64,000 bases of DNA from contig JADJFC010000002.1 in NCBI GenBank assembly GCA_016708785.1, forward strand, positions 62,001 through 126,000. The letters run 5' to 3'. The position numbers and the translations under genes are program-made. The notes beneath the pieces were generated by a model, which worked only from the letters and a program-made list of their open reading frames with translations, was not told the origin of the DNA and searched no databases. Of the stretch, positions 43,472 to 52,866 are shown one piece after another. The stretch is from Bacteroidota bacterium. Its GTDB lineage: Bacteria > Bacteroidota > Bacteroidia > AKYH767-A > 2013-40CM-41-45. Each line of letters starts with the position of its first letter. The stretch's first letter is position 1.

Positions 43472-44155
43472 ATGTGTTTTTCAGCCAGTGCGAGTTTTGG
43501 AGCAGGAGTAGTGCTTTCAGTAATAGGTGTTGCTTCAATTCGAAAGGTTGAATCAAAGGCGCATATATATTTTGCGAGCATTCCGATAATTTTTGCAATC
43601 CAGCAGTTTTCTGAGGCATTTTTGTGGCTTTCTTTAGCTGATCCTGTTGATGCATCGTTGAAAACAAGTACAACTTACATATTTCTGTTTTTTGCTCAAG
43701 TATTGTGGCCAATTTGGGTACCATTTTCTGTTTTAAAAATGGAACCTGATGTGCGTAAGCGAAATGTTGGAAAAGTATTTGTCGGAATTGGAACATTAGT
43801 GTCTGTTTACCTTTTTTATTGTCTGATGACTTTTAATGTAAATGCAAGTATTGTGGGAAAACACATTTTATATGAACAGGATTATCCAATTTCAGTGGGA
43901 AGATCATGCGGAGTATTATATGTGCTTGCTACTATCGGGCCGCCATTCATTTCGAAATTGCCACGAATGTGGATGCTTGGTGTGACGATTCTTATTTCGT
44001 ATGTGATTACTACTATTTTTTACACGAATTATATTGTTTCTGTTTGGTGCTTTTTTGCATCTGTTATAAGTATTGCCGTCTATTCAGTTATTCAAGATAA
44101 TCCAACTTTGAATTCTTCATTGACTGAACCTGGTAAAAATCGAATTTCAGTTTAA
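43472..44155 (+). CDS. DUF6629-like membrane protein
   Basis: A 227-residue polytopic membrane protein. It begins MCFSASASFGAGVVLSVIG, the start typical of a small family of integral membrane proteins of unknown function (DUF6629), and shows seven or so membrane segments (IIFAIQQFSEAFLWLS, YIFLFFAQVLWPIWVPF). The ATG at 43472 is preferred to a TTG two codons earlier. It lies 19 bases after the serpin. Confidence 0.7.
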   Translation: MCFSASASFGAGVVLSVIGVASIRKVESKAHIYFASIPIIFAIQQFSEAFLWLSLADPVDASLKTSTTYIFLFFAQVLWPIWVPFSVLKMEPDVRKRNVGKVFVGIGTLVSVYLFYCLMTFNVNASIVGKHILYEQDYPISVGRSCGVLYVLATIGPPFISKLPRMWMLGVTILISYVITTIFYTNYIVSVWCFFASVISIAVYSVIQDNPTLNSSLTEPGKNRISV

Positions 44156-44289
44156 CTAAACAGGCCGGTAGAATACATTACAATTTGTCAAATAGATGAT
44201 GTGGATCAGAATGTTTTGGTTGATTCCTGATATTTATCACTTAACTTAAATAATAAAGGACAAAAGCATCTTTTAATAAATTGAATCAA

Positions 44290-44297
44290 TATCTTTG
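44290..44297 (+). promoter_or_regulatory. -7 element for the Rrf2-TDO-RIC operon
   Basis: TATCTTTG fits TAnnTTTG and lies 18 bases before the ATG at 44316. The Rrf2 protein may itself bind here, but I see no clear palindrome. Confidence 0.45.
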
Positions 44298-44315
44298 TAC
44301 TAAAGTTATCAATTG

Positions 44316-44750
44316 ATGTTTTCCAAAGCCTGCGAATATGGAATAAAAGCTGTGCTCTATATAGCTATCCAATCCCAATCCGGTAAGCGGATTGGAATAA
44401 AGGGTATTGCAACCGGTATAAATTCTCCTGAGGCATTTACCGGAAAAATATTGCAGCAACTTGTGAAAAGCGAGATCATTTATTCCGTTAAAGGACCGTC
44501 AGGTGGATTTGAGATAGGTAAGAATGGTCTGCAGAAAATTAAATTGTGTCATATTGTTTCAGCAATTGATGGCGATGATATTTACAATGGTTGCGGATTA
44601 GGTCTGAAGAACTGTAATGAATTAAAACCTTGTCCTGTACATGACAAATTCAAAGCAATTCGCGATGACCTAAAAAAAATGCTTGAGACAACAACATTAA
44701 AGGAGTTGACTGAGGGACTGGAAAGTGGGTTGACATTTTTAAAACGATGA
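44316..44750 (+). CDS. Rrf2-family regulator with three clustered cysteines
   Basis: A 144-residue winged-helix regulator. The N-terminus is typical (MFSKACEYGIKAVLYIA, then GIATGINSPEAFTGKILQQL). Three Cys lie in GCGLGLKNCNELKPCPVH, the position of the Fe-S cluster ligands in NsrR and IscR. Because the next genes include the NO-stress protein RIC, an NsrR-like nitric oxide sensor is the best guess; IscR-type Fe-S sensing is the alternative. The ATG at 44316 is used rather than the TTG one codon before it. Confidence 0.85.
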   Translation: MFSKACEYGIKAVLYIAIQSQSGKRIGIKGIATGINSPEAFTGKILQQLVKSEIIYSVKGPSGGFEIGKNGLQKIKLCHIVSAIDGDDIYNGCGLGLKNCNELKPCPVHDKFKAIRDDLKKMLETTTLKELTEGLESGLTFLKR

Positions 44751-44807
44751 TAGGTCTTTGCCAATTTCTTATTTGATGAAACGAAAAAATAATAAATCAG
44801 AAATAAT

Positions 44808-45719
44808 ATGAATCAAGAACTGCTTAATAGTATTGAAGCAAAGTATGCAGGTCTGGATGAAAATCCTGAAACATACTTCAAAGGATTATTACACGCAAAG
44901 CCAATTACTTATTGGGACTATGTAGAAGTTGATACATTGCTTTCCTTGCAAAAACCCAGAACGAATTTTAAAGATGAAGAGATCTTTATCATGTATCATC
45001 AGGTTACTGAATTGCTTCTGAAATTAATGATTCATGAGATAAAGCAAATTGTTGATGATCGCACATTAAATGAAGAATTTCTGATTGAGAAAATGGGAAG
45101 ACTGAATCGTTACACCAGGATGATGATAACATCATTTGATGTAATGCGCGGTGGAATGAATTATGATGATTATAATCAATTCAGGGCTACACTTGCTCCG
45201 GCAAGTGGTTTTCAAAGTGTACAGTTCAGAATTGTCGAGATTTATTGCACCCGAATTGAAAATCTGATCAATGAGGAAGGAAAGAAACGTTTGTCCGGTA
45301 ATTCTTCGATCGAGGAATATTTTGAGAATATCTATTGGAAAGATGCAGGAATGAATAGGAAGACAGGAAAGAAGACTTTAACGTTGCGATTGTTTGAAGA
45401 AAAATATTTGGAAGGATTGATCAAATTGGCGAACAAAGTAAAAGGAAACACTATTGAAGAACAATTTGCAAAATTTAAAAATCCCGGCGATGGACTCATT
45501 AGCGTGTTGAGGGAATTTGATAATCTATATAATGTTGAGTGGCCTCTGGTGCATTTGAATACTGCTAAGCATTATTTGGATAGCAAAGGGGAGAATCAAG
45601 CTGCAACGGGTGGCAGTGAATGGAAAAAGTATCTTCATCCCCAGTTTCAACAGCGTAAGTTTTTCCCAATGCTGTGGAGCGATACTGAAATTACAGAATG
45701 GGGGAAAGTAAGTTCATAA
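44808..45719 (+). CDS. Tryptophan 2,3-dioxygenase family heme protein
   Basis: A 303-residue helical heme protein. Tryptophan 2,3-dioxygenase features are present: MYHQVTELLLKLMIHEI with distal His64, NQFRATLAPASGFQSVQFR with substrate Arg126 and Ser133, WPLVHLNTAKHYL with the likely proximal heme His249, and TGGSEWKKYL. The classical reaction opens the indole ring of tryptophan to N-formylkynurenine. No other kynurenine-pathway gene is near; instead it lies between an Rrf2 regulator and ric (13 bases upstream of ric), so a role tied to NO or oxygen chemistry is possible. Confidence 0.85.
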   Translation: MNQELLNSIEAKYAGLDENPETYFKGLLHAKPITYWDYVEVDTLLSLQKPRTNFKDEEIFIMYHQVTELLLKLMIHEIKQIVDDRTLNEEFLIEKMGRLNRYTRMMITSFDVMRGGMNYDDYNQFRATLAPASGFQSVQFRIVEIYCTRIENLINEEGKKRLSGNSSIEEYFENIYWKDAGMNRKTGKKTLTLRLFEEKYLEGLIKLANKVKGNTIEEQFAKFKNPGDGLISVLREFDNLYNVEWPLVHLNTAKHYLDSKGENQAATGGSEWKKYLHPQFQQRKFFPMLWSDTEITEWGKVSS

Positions 45720-45732
45720 AGAAAACAAAAAA

Positions 45733-46458
45733 ATGGAAATCACAAAAGAACAAATCATCGGGGAACTGGTGGCAAAAGATTACCGCACAGCATCCGTTTT
45801 CAAAACATTCGGGATTGACTTTTGCTGTAATGGAAACAGAACAATTGATGAGGCATGCAATACGAAACATCTGAAAGCCGATGTAGTAATAAATGATTTA
45901 GAGAAAGCCGTTGAAAAGCAAGAAGTCCTAGGCACAGAATACAAGTCATGGCCCTTAGATCTATTGGCTGATTACATAGAAAAGAAACATCATCGTTATG
46001 TGCAATCAAAGACCATAGAAATAATTCCTTTCCTCGACAAAGTTTGCAAGGTTCATGGTGTTCGACATCCTGAATTATTGGAGATCAGGGATCAGTTCAA
46101 TGCAAGTGCAGGGGAACTGGCCATGCACATGAAAAAAGAGGAGTTGATTCTATTTCCATATGTACGAAAAATGGTAGATGCTAAAAGTCGTGGTGCAAAG
46201 CAGGAGACTCCGCATTTTGGTACAGTTCAAAATCCGATCGCAATGATGATGAGTGAACACACTATTGAAGGTGATCGCTTTAAAAGAATATCGGAGCTAA
46301 GTAATAATTATACTCCACCGGAGGATGCATGCAATACTTACAAAGTTACATATGCTCTACTCAAGGAATTTGAAGCTGACTTACATTTGCATATTCATCT
46401 TGAGAATAATATTCTTTTTCCTAAGGCGATTGAACTAGAGCGCGATCTAGTAGAATAA
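45733..46458 (+). CDS. ric: Iron-sulfur cluster repair di-iron protein RIC (ScdA/YtfE)
   Basis: A 241-residue protein that repairs Fe-S clusters damaged by NO or oxidants. The N-terminal ScdA_N domain (about residues 1-70) has the paired Cys in GIDFCCNGNRT. The hemerythrin-like domain follows with di-iron ligands in KKHHRYV, VHGVRHPELLEI, MHMKKEELILFPY, SEHTIEGDRF and HLHIHLENNILFPKA. Cytoplasmic. It ends a three-gene unit with the Rrf2 regulator. Confidence 0.93.
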   Translation: MEITKEQIIGELVAKDYRTASVFKTFGIDFCCNGNRTIDEACNTKHLKADVVINDLEKAVEKQEVLGTEYKSWPLDLLADYIEKKHHRYVQSKTIEIIPFLDKVCKVHGVRHPELLEIRDQFNASAGELAMHMKKEELILFPYVRKMVDAKSRGAKQETPHFGTVQNPIAMMMSEHTIEGDRFKRISELSNNYTPPEDACNTYKVTYALLKEFEADLHLHIHLENNILFPKAIELERDLVE

Positions 46459-46480
46459 AAAATTATTGAGGAAGCTATAA

Positions 46481-46560
46481 AGATTTTCGCAGAAAAATTC
46501 AGATACACTTAAAAAGATTCTGCGCATTATCTGCGAAAATCTGCGCTTTTCTGCGGGAAA
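46481..46560. repeat. GCAGA-type repeats between convergent genes
   Basis: AGATTTTCGCAGA (46481-46493) is inverted at 46530-46542, and further CTGCG units follow to 46556. It fills the space between ric and the convergent polysaccharide operon and may stop transcription from both sides. Same family as 28465-28562. Confidence 0.7.
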
Positions 46561-46568
46561 GAAAAACT

Positions 46569-47324
46569 TCAGAGACTAGAATTCTTCACCCCAATAGCCG
46601 CTAACTTGTGCAAGTGCTTTTCCGAAACGACTTTTCTTAACCCATCAAGATGTCGTTGTCCATGCAGATCGCTGCCGATGAAATCAATCATATTCAGATC
46701 GATCATTTTTTCTGCAATGGCTTTTGCGCCGCCACCATAGTATCCGGTAAGTGAATTAGTGTTTAATTGTAAAAGTGCTCCGGTTTCTTTTATTTTTTGA
46801 AACTCTTCAAATTTATTGTACCAGAATGGGTAACGTTCCGGATGTGCTAAAAGTGGAACATAGCCTGCGACTATGATCTCGAAAATAATACTGTGTAAAT
46901 TATCAGGAGAGTTGATATAAGAGATCTCGAATAAAAGATATTTATCCTGAATGGCTATGACATCCTTCTTATGTAGTTTTGGTAAAAAGCCTTCGTCGAT
47001 GTAGTATTCTGCTGCTGCATCGATCTCGACCGCAATATTCTGTTTATGCAATTCTTTTCTCACATCATCCAATCCACGACGAATGATATCAGGCGTGTTC
47101 TTGTAATAATCACTCATGATGTGAGGTGTAGTAATGATCTTTTTAATTCCAAGATCTACCATGCCCTGAATCATTTCAATTGATTCAGCCATTGTTTGAA
47201 CACCATCATCAATTCCGGGTATGAGGTGGCTATGAATATCTGTGTGAAAAATTGAAAGATCAGTTAATGCCGGATATACATCTTCCTTTTTCTTTGATCC
47301 GAAAAGTGACTTGAAAAGTGACAT
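46569..47324 (-). CDS. CpsB/YwqE-type tyrosine-protein phosphatase (PHP domain)
   Basis: A 251-residue PHP-family hydrolase. Metal-binding motifs are visible in order: FHTDIHSHLIPGIDDG, TTPHIMSDYY, LLAHPERYPF and FIGSDLHG. CpsB/YwqE enzymes dephosphorylate the tyrosine kinases that control capsule or exopolysaccharide export. The matching kinase (Wzc/CapB type) is not in the window. It is the last gene of the minus-strand operon, 2 bases after the wbpP-like gene. Confidence 0.9.
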   Translation of the reverse strand: MSLFKSLFGSKKKEDVYPALTDLSIFHTDIHSHLIPGIDDGVQTMAESIEMIQGMVDLGIKKIITTPHIMSDYYKNTPDIIRRGLDDVRKELHKQNIAVEIDAAAEYYIDEGFLPKLHKKDVIAIQDKYLLFEISYINSPDNLHSIIFEIIVAGYVPLLAHPERYPFWYNKFEEFQKIKETGALLQLNTNSLTGYYGGGAKAIAEKMIDLNMIDFIGSDLHGQRHLDGLRKVVSEKHLHKLAAIGVKNSSL

Positions 47325-47326
47325 TT

Positions 47327-48322
47327 TTATTTAGTATTAACTCCTGATGTACGAAACCATGCAAAGGTACGCTTTAATCCTTCTGCTGCGCGAACAGTTG
47401 GCTCGTAACTTAAGAACTCTTTTGCTTTGTTTATATTGGCCAAAGAGTCGCGGATATCGCCCGGACGAGTTTCTCTATGAGTTGGTTTAAGGTCTGAATC
47501 TGTCAATTTAGCGATCATTGCAAAAAGCTCATTCACAGAAATTCGTTCCCCAACAGCTACATTATATACCTGATTTAATGCAGCTGCATTTTTTGTAAGC
47601 ATTGCACGGACATTGGCCTGCACTGCATTTTCAACATAAGTAAAATCACGAGTTTGTTCACCATCACCATCAATAAGAGGTGATTTATGATCCAATACAG
47701 CCTGCATGAAAAGAGGGATTACAGCTGCATATGCACCTTCAGGACTTTGATTAGGACCGAAAACATTGAAGTACCTTAATCCAATGATATTCATTTTATA
47801 GGTTGATGCAAAAACGTTTGCATAAAGTTCATTTGTCTTTTTACTGACAGCATAGGGCGAAAGTGGATTCCCCGTTTCTGATTCTACTTTTGGTAGTACG
47901 GGATGATCACCGTACACGGAAGATGAACTTGCGTACACAAATTGTTTCACATTTGCATCGCGTGCAGCAACCAACATATTCAAAAAACCTGTTGCATTGA
48001 TAGAATGTGTCGCAATAGGATCTTTTACCGAACGTGGCACTGAACCAAGTGCGGCCTGATGCGAAACGAAATCAATTCCTTCGCATGCCATATGGCAAGT
48101 AGCAAGATCACGAATATCGCCTTCAAGGAATTCGAAATTCGGTAGGCCTATGAATTTTTCTATGTTGATCCGTGAACTCGTCAATAGATTGTCAAGCACA
48201 CGAACTTTTCCTGCATTATTGTCAATAAGATATTCAACAAGATTCGACCCGATAAATCCGGATCCGCCTGTGATCAGGAAAGAAAATTTACTGAGGTCTT
48301 CTGTATGAAATTTTGTTTTCAT
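47327..48322 (-). CDS. UDP-GlcNAc 4-epimerase-type SDR (WbpP/TviC-like)
   Basis: A 331-residue extended short-chain dehydrogenase. The NAD site is LITGGSGFIGSNLVEYL and the catalytic YxxxK is in SPYAVSKKTNE. SHQAALGSVPRSVKDP is characteristic of the WbpP/TviC group, which interconverts UDP-GlcNAc and UDP-GalNAc or their uronic acids. Other extended-SDR epimerases are possible. It lies between rmlB and the phosphatase. Confidence 0.88.
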   Translation of the reverse strand: MKTKFHTEDLSKFSFLITGGSGFIGSNLVEYLIDNNAGKVRVLDNLLTSSRINIEKFIGLPNFEFLEGDIRDLATCHMACEGIDFVSHQAALGSVPRSVKDPIATHSINATGFLNMLVAARDANVKQFVYASSSSVYGDHPVLPKVESETGNPLSPYAVSKKTNELYANVFASTYKMNIIGLRYFNVFGPNQSPEGAYAAVIPLFMQAVLDHKSPLIDGDGEQTRDFTYVENAVQANVRAMLTKNAAALNQVYNVAVGERISVNELFAMIAKLTDSDLKPTHRETRPGDIRDSLANINKAKEFLSYEPTVRAAEGLKRTFAWFRTSGVNTK

Positions 48323-48336
48323 TTAATTTCTTGTTT

Positions 48337-49407
48337 TTATCTGGCAACATATTGTTGCTCGTAAAATTTTAAGTACTCTCCTGAAGTTACATTTTTCAAC
48401 CACTCTTCGTTCGCAAGGTACCAATCCACCGTTTTCTCTAGTCCCTGTTCAAATTTCAACGACGGACTCCATCCTAATTCGCGTTGTAACTTCGATGAAT
48501 CGATTGCATAGCGCATATCATGGCCTGCACGGTCTTTCACATAAGTGATCAATGATGCACTTGTTCCTTGCGGGCGATTCAATTTTTTATCCATGATCGT
48601 GCAAAGCAAATTGATCAGGTCGATATTTTTCCATTCGTTGTTGCCGCCGATGTTATAAGTTTCGCCTGTTTTCGCTTTATGAAATATAACATCGATTGCC
48701 GATGCATGATCTTCAACAAATAACCAGTCACGAATATTTTCGCCTTTTCCATAAATAGGAATCGATTTCATATTCTTGATGTTATTTATCGAAAGTGGAA
48801 TTAGTTTTTCCGGAAAGTGAAATGAACCGTAATTATTTGAGCAGTTCGATATGACCACCGGTAATTTATAGGTGTCGAAATATGCTCTTACAAAATGGTC
48901 AGAACTTGCTTTCGAAGCAGAGTAGGGGCTATGTGGATCGTATGGTGTTTCTTCAGTGAATAATCCTGTTTCGCCCAGTGTACCATAGACTTCATCAGTC
49001 GATATATGATAGAAAAGGTTTTTGTCGGATTTGAAATCTCCCCAGGCTTTGCGAGCAGCATTTAATAAATTGACTGTGCCAACGACATTCGTCATTACAA
49101 ATTCCAATGGATTAGTAATGCTTCTGTCAACATGCGATTCCGCTGCAAGATGAATAACGGAATCGATTTTGTAATCCAAAAATACTTTATTGATGAATTC
49201 AGAATCAATAATATCGCCTTTTACGAAAGTGTAATTTGCTTCATGACTGATGTCTGTAAGATTTGCAAGATTACCTGCATATGTAAGTTTGTCAAGATTA
49301 ATGATCCTGTAGTCCGGATATTTTTTTACAAATAACCTGACTACATGTGAACCGATGAATCCGGCACCACCTGTAATCAATATTGTTCGGTCAAATAATT
49401 TGCCCAT
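48337..49407 (-). CDS. rmlB: dTDP-glucose 4,6-dehydratase
   Basis: RmlB converts dTDP-glucose to the 4-keto-6-deoxy intermediate of dTDP-rhamnose and related sugars. The 356-residue protein has ILITGGAGFIGSHVV, LAAESHVDRSI, the STDEVYG active-site segment with the Asp-Glu pair, YSASKASSDHFVRAY and NNYGSFHFPEKLIPL. rmlA, rmlC and rmlD are not nearby. Confidence 0.95.
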   Translation of the reverse strand: MGKLFDRTILITGGAGFIGSHVVRLFVKKYPDYRIINLDKLTYAGNLANLTDISHEANYTFVKGDIIDSEFINKVFLDYKIDSVIHLAAESHVDRSITNPLEFVMTNVVGTVNLLNAARKAWGDFKSDKNLFYHISTDEVYGTLGETGLFTEETPYDPHSPYSASKASSDHFVRAYFDTYKLPVVISNCSNNYGSFHFPEKLIPLSINNIKNMKSIPIYGKGENIRDWLFVEDHASAIDVIFHKAKTGETYNIGGNNEWKNIDLINLLCTIMDKKLNRPQGTSASLITYVKDRAGHDMRYAIDSSKLQRELGWSPSLKFEQGLEKTVDWYLANEEWLKNVTSGEYLKFYEQQYVAR

Positions 49408-49431
49408 GATTCGTTGAGGTTATTTTTTTTT

Positions 49432-49475
49432 CTCCCGCAGAATTACGCAGAATACGCAGAATATCCGCAGAAATT
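49432..49475. repeat. GCAGA repeats between galE and rmlB
   Basis: Four CGCAGAA-like units in a row (CCCGCAGAATTACGCAGAAT and following) in the 90-base galE-rmlB gap, the longest gap in this operon. Same family as 28465-28562. Adjacent is the palindrome CGATAGCTATCG (about 49492-49503), overlapping the galE stop. Confidence 0.65.
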
Positions 49476-49497
49476 TTTTTACAATTCATCCCGATAG

Positions 49498-50517
49498 CTA
49501 TCGAGATTCGTCATTAATTGCCTTTTCCCATTTCCACGCCGACCTAACAATTTCTTCAAGACCAAGTTCGGTTTTCCAATTTAGAAATGAATTTGCTTTT
49601 GTTGTATCGGCATAAACTTTTTCTACATCACCACTTCGACGGGGGCCCATGTTGTAGTTAAGTTTTTGCCCGGTAATTTTTTCAAATGTATTTATGACTT
49701 CCAAAACTGTATTTCCGGTTCCGGAGCCAAGATTATAAACTTCGTAATTAGTAGGATTCTTTTTATTTATTAATCTTTCAATGGCTGCAATATGTGCTTT
49801 TGCAATATCCACTACATGAATGTAGTCTCTTACACAAGTACCGTCTTTTGTATTGTAATCAGTTCCGAAAACAGTGACGGTATTTCTTTTGCCGATGGCT
49901 GTCTGAGTGATAACAGGAATAAGATTGCTTGGAGCTTGGAGCGGATATTCGCCAATCAATGCTGATTCATGAGCGCCTGCCGGATTGAAATATCTTAAGG
50001 CAATTCCATTGAAGTTTGATGCTTTCAATGTGTCGGCCATGATTTCTTCTCCTATTTGTTTAGTATTTCCATAAGGCGATTCTGCTTGTGATAATGGCGA
50101 AGATTCACTTACAGGAAGTATTTCTTGTTCACCATAAACAGAACAACTTGACGAGAATACAAAATTGTCTAGTTTGAGTTCGTTGTAGATCTCAAGAAGA
50201 TTGATCAGTGAAAGTAAATTGTTTCTGTAGTATTTTAATGGGTCATTCACAGATTCGCCAACTGCTTTGAATGCGGCAAAATGAATTGTTGCATCGATCT
50301 TGTGATCTGAAAAAATTTTTTTCGTAGCAGTTTTGTCACAAAGGTCGGCTTCTATAAAAAAAACCTTCTTACCGACTATTTTTTCAATTGCAAGAAGGAT
50401 GTCTCGTCTGCTATTACTAAAGTTGTCGGCGATTATAGGAGTGTAGCCTTTGTTGATCAATTCAACAACGGTATGAGATCCGATATAACCGGCACCACCG
50501 GTAACGAGTACATTCAT
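49498..50517 (-). CDS. galE: UDP-glucose 4-epimerase
   Basis: GalE interconverts UDP-glucose and UDP-galactose. From the ATG at 50517 the protein has 339 residues, the normal length, starting MNVLVTGGAGYIGSHTVVEL. AAFKAVGESVNDPLKYY, SSSCSVYG, SPYGNTKQIGE with the YxxxK pair, and DGTCVRDYIHVVDIA are present. The frame is open 20 codons further up but overlaps the preceding gene; the chosen start leaves one base between them. Confidence 0.95.
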   Translation of the reverse strand: MNVLVTGGAGYIGSHTVVELINKGYTPIIADNFSNSRRDILLAIEKIVGKKVFFIEADLCDKTATKKIFSDHKIDATIHFAAFKAVGESVNDPLKYYRNNLLSLINLLEIYNELKLDNFVFSSSCSVYGEQEILPVSESSPLSQAESPYGNTKQIGEEIMADTLKASNFNGIALRYFNPAGAHESALIGEYPLQAPSNLIPVITQTAIGKRNTVTVFGTDYNTKDGTCVRDYIHVVDIAKAHIAAIERLINKKNPTNYEVYNLGSGTGNTVLEVINTFEKITGQKLNYNMGPRRSGDVEKVYADTTKANSFLNWKTELGLEEIVRSAWKWEKAINDESR

Positions 50518-50518
50518 T

Positions 50519-51808
50519 TTATAAACTCCAGTAATGGGTCTTTGAAAATTTTCCTTTGTAAATTCCTTTGATGTCAATTACAAGTCCGTCCTTATGGAGG
50601 ACTTTATTGAACCAAGCTTCATCATAATCTTTGTATTCAGTATGATTGACAGCAATGATCACTGCATCATAATCGTTCCCAATTTTTGCTGTCAGCTCAA
50701 ATCCGTATTCATGCTTCAGTTCTGTACTGTTTGCACGCGGATCCGAAACTTCGACTGAAACACCGTAAGAGATCAATTCTTTTACAACATCGGCAACTTT
50801 TGAATTTCGGATATCTTCAACGTTTTCTTTGAAGGTAGCTCCTAAAACTAAAACTTTCGATTTAGAAACATCTTTGCCCATAGCAATGATCTTCTTCACG
50901 GTTTGTTTTGCTACATAAAAACCCATACTGTCGTTCACGTAACGGCCGCTATTGATGACCTGAGCATGGTAACCTAGTTCTTGTGCTTTATATGTCAAGT
51001 AGTATGGATCTACTCCGATACAATGTCCTCCGACCAAACCCGGTTGAAAGCGAATGAAATTCCATTTTGTTCCGGCAGCTTCCAAAACATCGTATGTATT
51101 AATTCCCATCTTATTAAAGATGATGCTAAGTTCATTCATCAATGCGATGTTCACATCACGTTGTGTGTTCTCAATGATCTTCGCTGCTTCAGCAACACGT
51201 ATTGAAGATGCACGGTGAACACCTGCTTTAACAATGATCTGATAAGTGGCTGCAATTTCATTCAACGATTCTTCATCGCATCCGGAAACTACTTTAAGAA
51301 TTTTAGTGATTGTATGTTCTGTATCACCCGGATTAATTCGTTCCGGTGAATAGCCGATCTTGAAATCTACTTTATATTTCAAGCCTGAGAGCTCTTCCAG
51401 AATCGGCAAACAATCTTCTTCGGTACACCCGGGGTAAACGGTTGATTCGTAAACTACATAATCGCCTTTTTTCAAAACCTTGCCAATCGATTTCGTGGCA
51501 CTAAGCAATGGCTTCAGATCAGGAAGATTGTGTTCATCGATTGGTGTCGGAACAGTAACAATGAAGAATGATGCTTCTTTCAGTTTGTCTAGTGATGAAG
51601 AAAATTCAATTGACTTATTCTTGAATTGCTCAGTAGATAGTTCACCGCTTGGATCAATGCCATTACGCATTTTTTCAAGACGTTCTTCATTGATGTCAAA
51701 ACCAATGACGTCAATTTTACTTGCGAATTCAAGTGCGATAGGTAGTCCAACATAACCTAAGCCGAGGACTGCCAGTTTCTTTTTCTTTTCTATTAATTCC
51801 TTGTGCAT
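50519..51808 (-). CDS. wbpA: UDP-N-acetylglucosamine 6-dehydrogenase (WbpA/TviB type)
   Basis: A 429-residue nucleotide-sugar dehydrogenase that oxidises UDP-GlcNAc to UDP-GlcNAc uronate. Features are GLGYVGLPIALEFASK, VPTPIDEHNLPDLKPL, SPERINPGD and the catalytic Cys in GLVGGHCIGVDPYYLTYKA. The HNLPDL and GGHCIGVDPYYL signatures separate it from ordinary UDP-glucose dehydrogenase (present further upstream in the operon). With wbpB, wbpD and wbpE homologues nearby, the WbpA role is more likely than the TviB/WbpO one. Confidence 0.88.
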   Translation of the reverse strand: MHKELIEKKKKLAVLGLGYVGLPIALEFASKIDVIGFDINEERLEKMRNGIDPSGELSTEQFKNKSIEFSSSLDKLKEASFFIVTVPTPIDEHNLPDLKPLLSATKSIGKVLKKGDYVVYESTVYPGCTEEDCLPILEELSGLKYKVDFKIGYSPERINPGDTEHTITKILKVVSGCDEESLNEIAATYQIIVKAGVHRASSIRVAEAAKIIENTQRDVNIALMNELSIIFNKMGINTYDVLEAAGTKWNFIRFQPGLVGGHCIGVDPYYLTYKAQELGYHAQVINSGRYVNDSMGFYVAKQTVKKIIAMGKDVSKSKVLVLGATFKENVEDIRNSKVADVVKELISYGVSVEVSDPRANSTELKHEYGFELTAKIGNDYDAVIIAVNHTEYKDYDEAWFNKVLHKDGLVIDIKGIYKGKFSKTHYWSL

Positions 51809-51828
51809 GGAATAAACTAATATTAATT

Positions 51829-52863
51829 CTATTTAAGTAAAGATGCAGGGCGAAGCGCATATATTCGTTCGATGATATCGACGACTTTTAACCCTTCAAG
51901 TGCGTTTGTTGTTACCGTTGTTCTGCCTTTCAATGTATTCACAACATTTTCAATTATGTAATGATGATTTGCTGCTGAACCTTTGTAACTGCCATAATCG
52001 TTGGCAGGATTCACAGGTGGAAGTTCAGGCATAGTATAATTTTCGATGTGGCAATATTCAACTTCATTCATATATTGTCCACCGATCTTTACACTGCCTT
52101 TTTCACCGATGATCGTAATGCTACTTTCTAAATTTGAGTCCCAGACTGCAGTTGAATAATTGATACATCCTAATCCGCCGTTGATAAAATTGAAATTTAC
52201 AATTCCTGAATCTTCGAAGGCTGTTGTTTTCTTATGGGTGAAATCACTGAATTTAGCATTGATATTTATGATATCGCCGAACAGCCAATACATGATGTCA
52301 ATAAAATGCGAGAACTGTGTGAATAATGTTCCACCGTCAAGATCTGATGAACCTTTCCAGTTTTTGCCATTATAATATCGTTCATCGCGATTCCAATAGC
52401 AATTCAATTGTACCATAAAGATCTCTCCGATTACTTGGCTCTCGATTACCTCTTTGATCCAAAGAGAAGGAGGGGAGTAACGATTTTGCATGACGCAAAA
52501 AATCTGCTTAGAGACCTGAAGTGCTTTGAAAATAATTTTTTCACAGTCTGCTACATTCAATGCCATTGGTTTTTCAATGACAACATGTTTTTTGCGATCC
52601 AATGCTTTTAAGGTATGTTCAGCATGTAGTCCATTAGGAGTACATACACTGATGACATCGAATTCGATTCCGGAATCGAGCATAGCATCTACTGAGTTGA
52701 AGAATGGTTCTTCAAGATCAGTAAGGCCTAATGATTCTTTCGATTTTATATCGCACATAGCGACAAGTTCAACTTCCGGATTACGTCGTACCATTTCAGC
52801 ATGACGCTTTCCGATGTGACCTGCTCCGATTATTCCGAATCGTATCTTTTTTTCTGAACTCAT
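51829..52863 (-). CDS. wbpB: Gfo/Idh/MocA oxidoreductase, WbpB/WlbA type
   Basis: A 344-residue NAD-dependent sugar oxidoreductase. The N-terminal Rossmann fold reads FGIIGAGHIGKRHAEMV, followed by CTPNGLHAEHTLKAL and HVVIEKPMAL, the conserved EKP motif. In the WbpB/WlbA pathway this enzyme makes the 3-keto form of UDP-GlcNAc uronate for transamination. Its neighbours are the dehydrogenase and the N-acetyltransferase of the same route. Confidence 0.85.
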   Translation of the reverse strand: MSSEKKIRFGIIGAGHIGKRHAEMVRRNPEVELVAMCDIKSKESLGLTDLEEPFFNSVDAMLDSGIEFDVISVCTPNGLHAEHTLKALDRKKHVVIEKPMALNVADCEKIIFKALQVSKQIFCVMQNRYSPPSLWIKEVIESQVIGEIFMVQLNCYWNRDERYYNGKNWKGSSDLDGGTLFTQFSHFIDIMYWLFGDIININAKFSDFTHKKTTAFEDSGIVNFNFINGGLGCINYSTAVWDSNLESSITIIGEKGSVKIGGQYMNEVEYCHIENYTMPELPPVNPANDYGSYKGSAANHHYIIENVVNTLKGRTTVTTNALEGLKVVDIIERIYALRPASLLK

Positions 52864-52866
52864 AAA

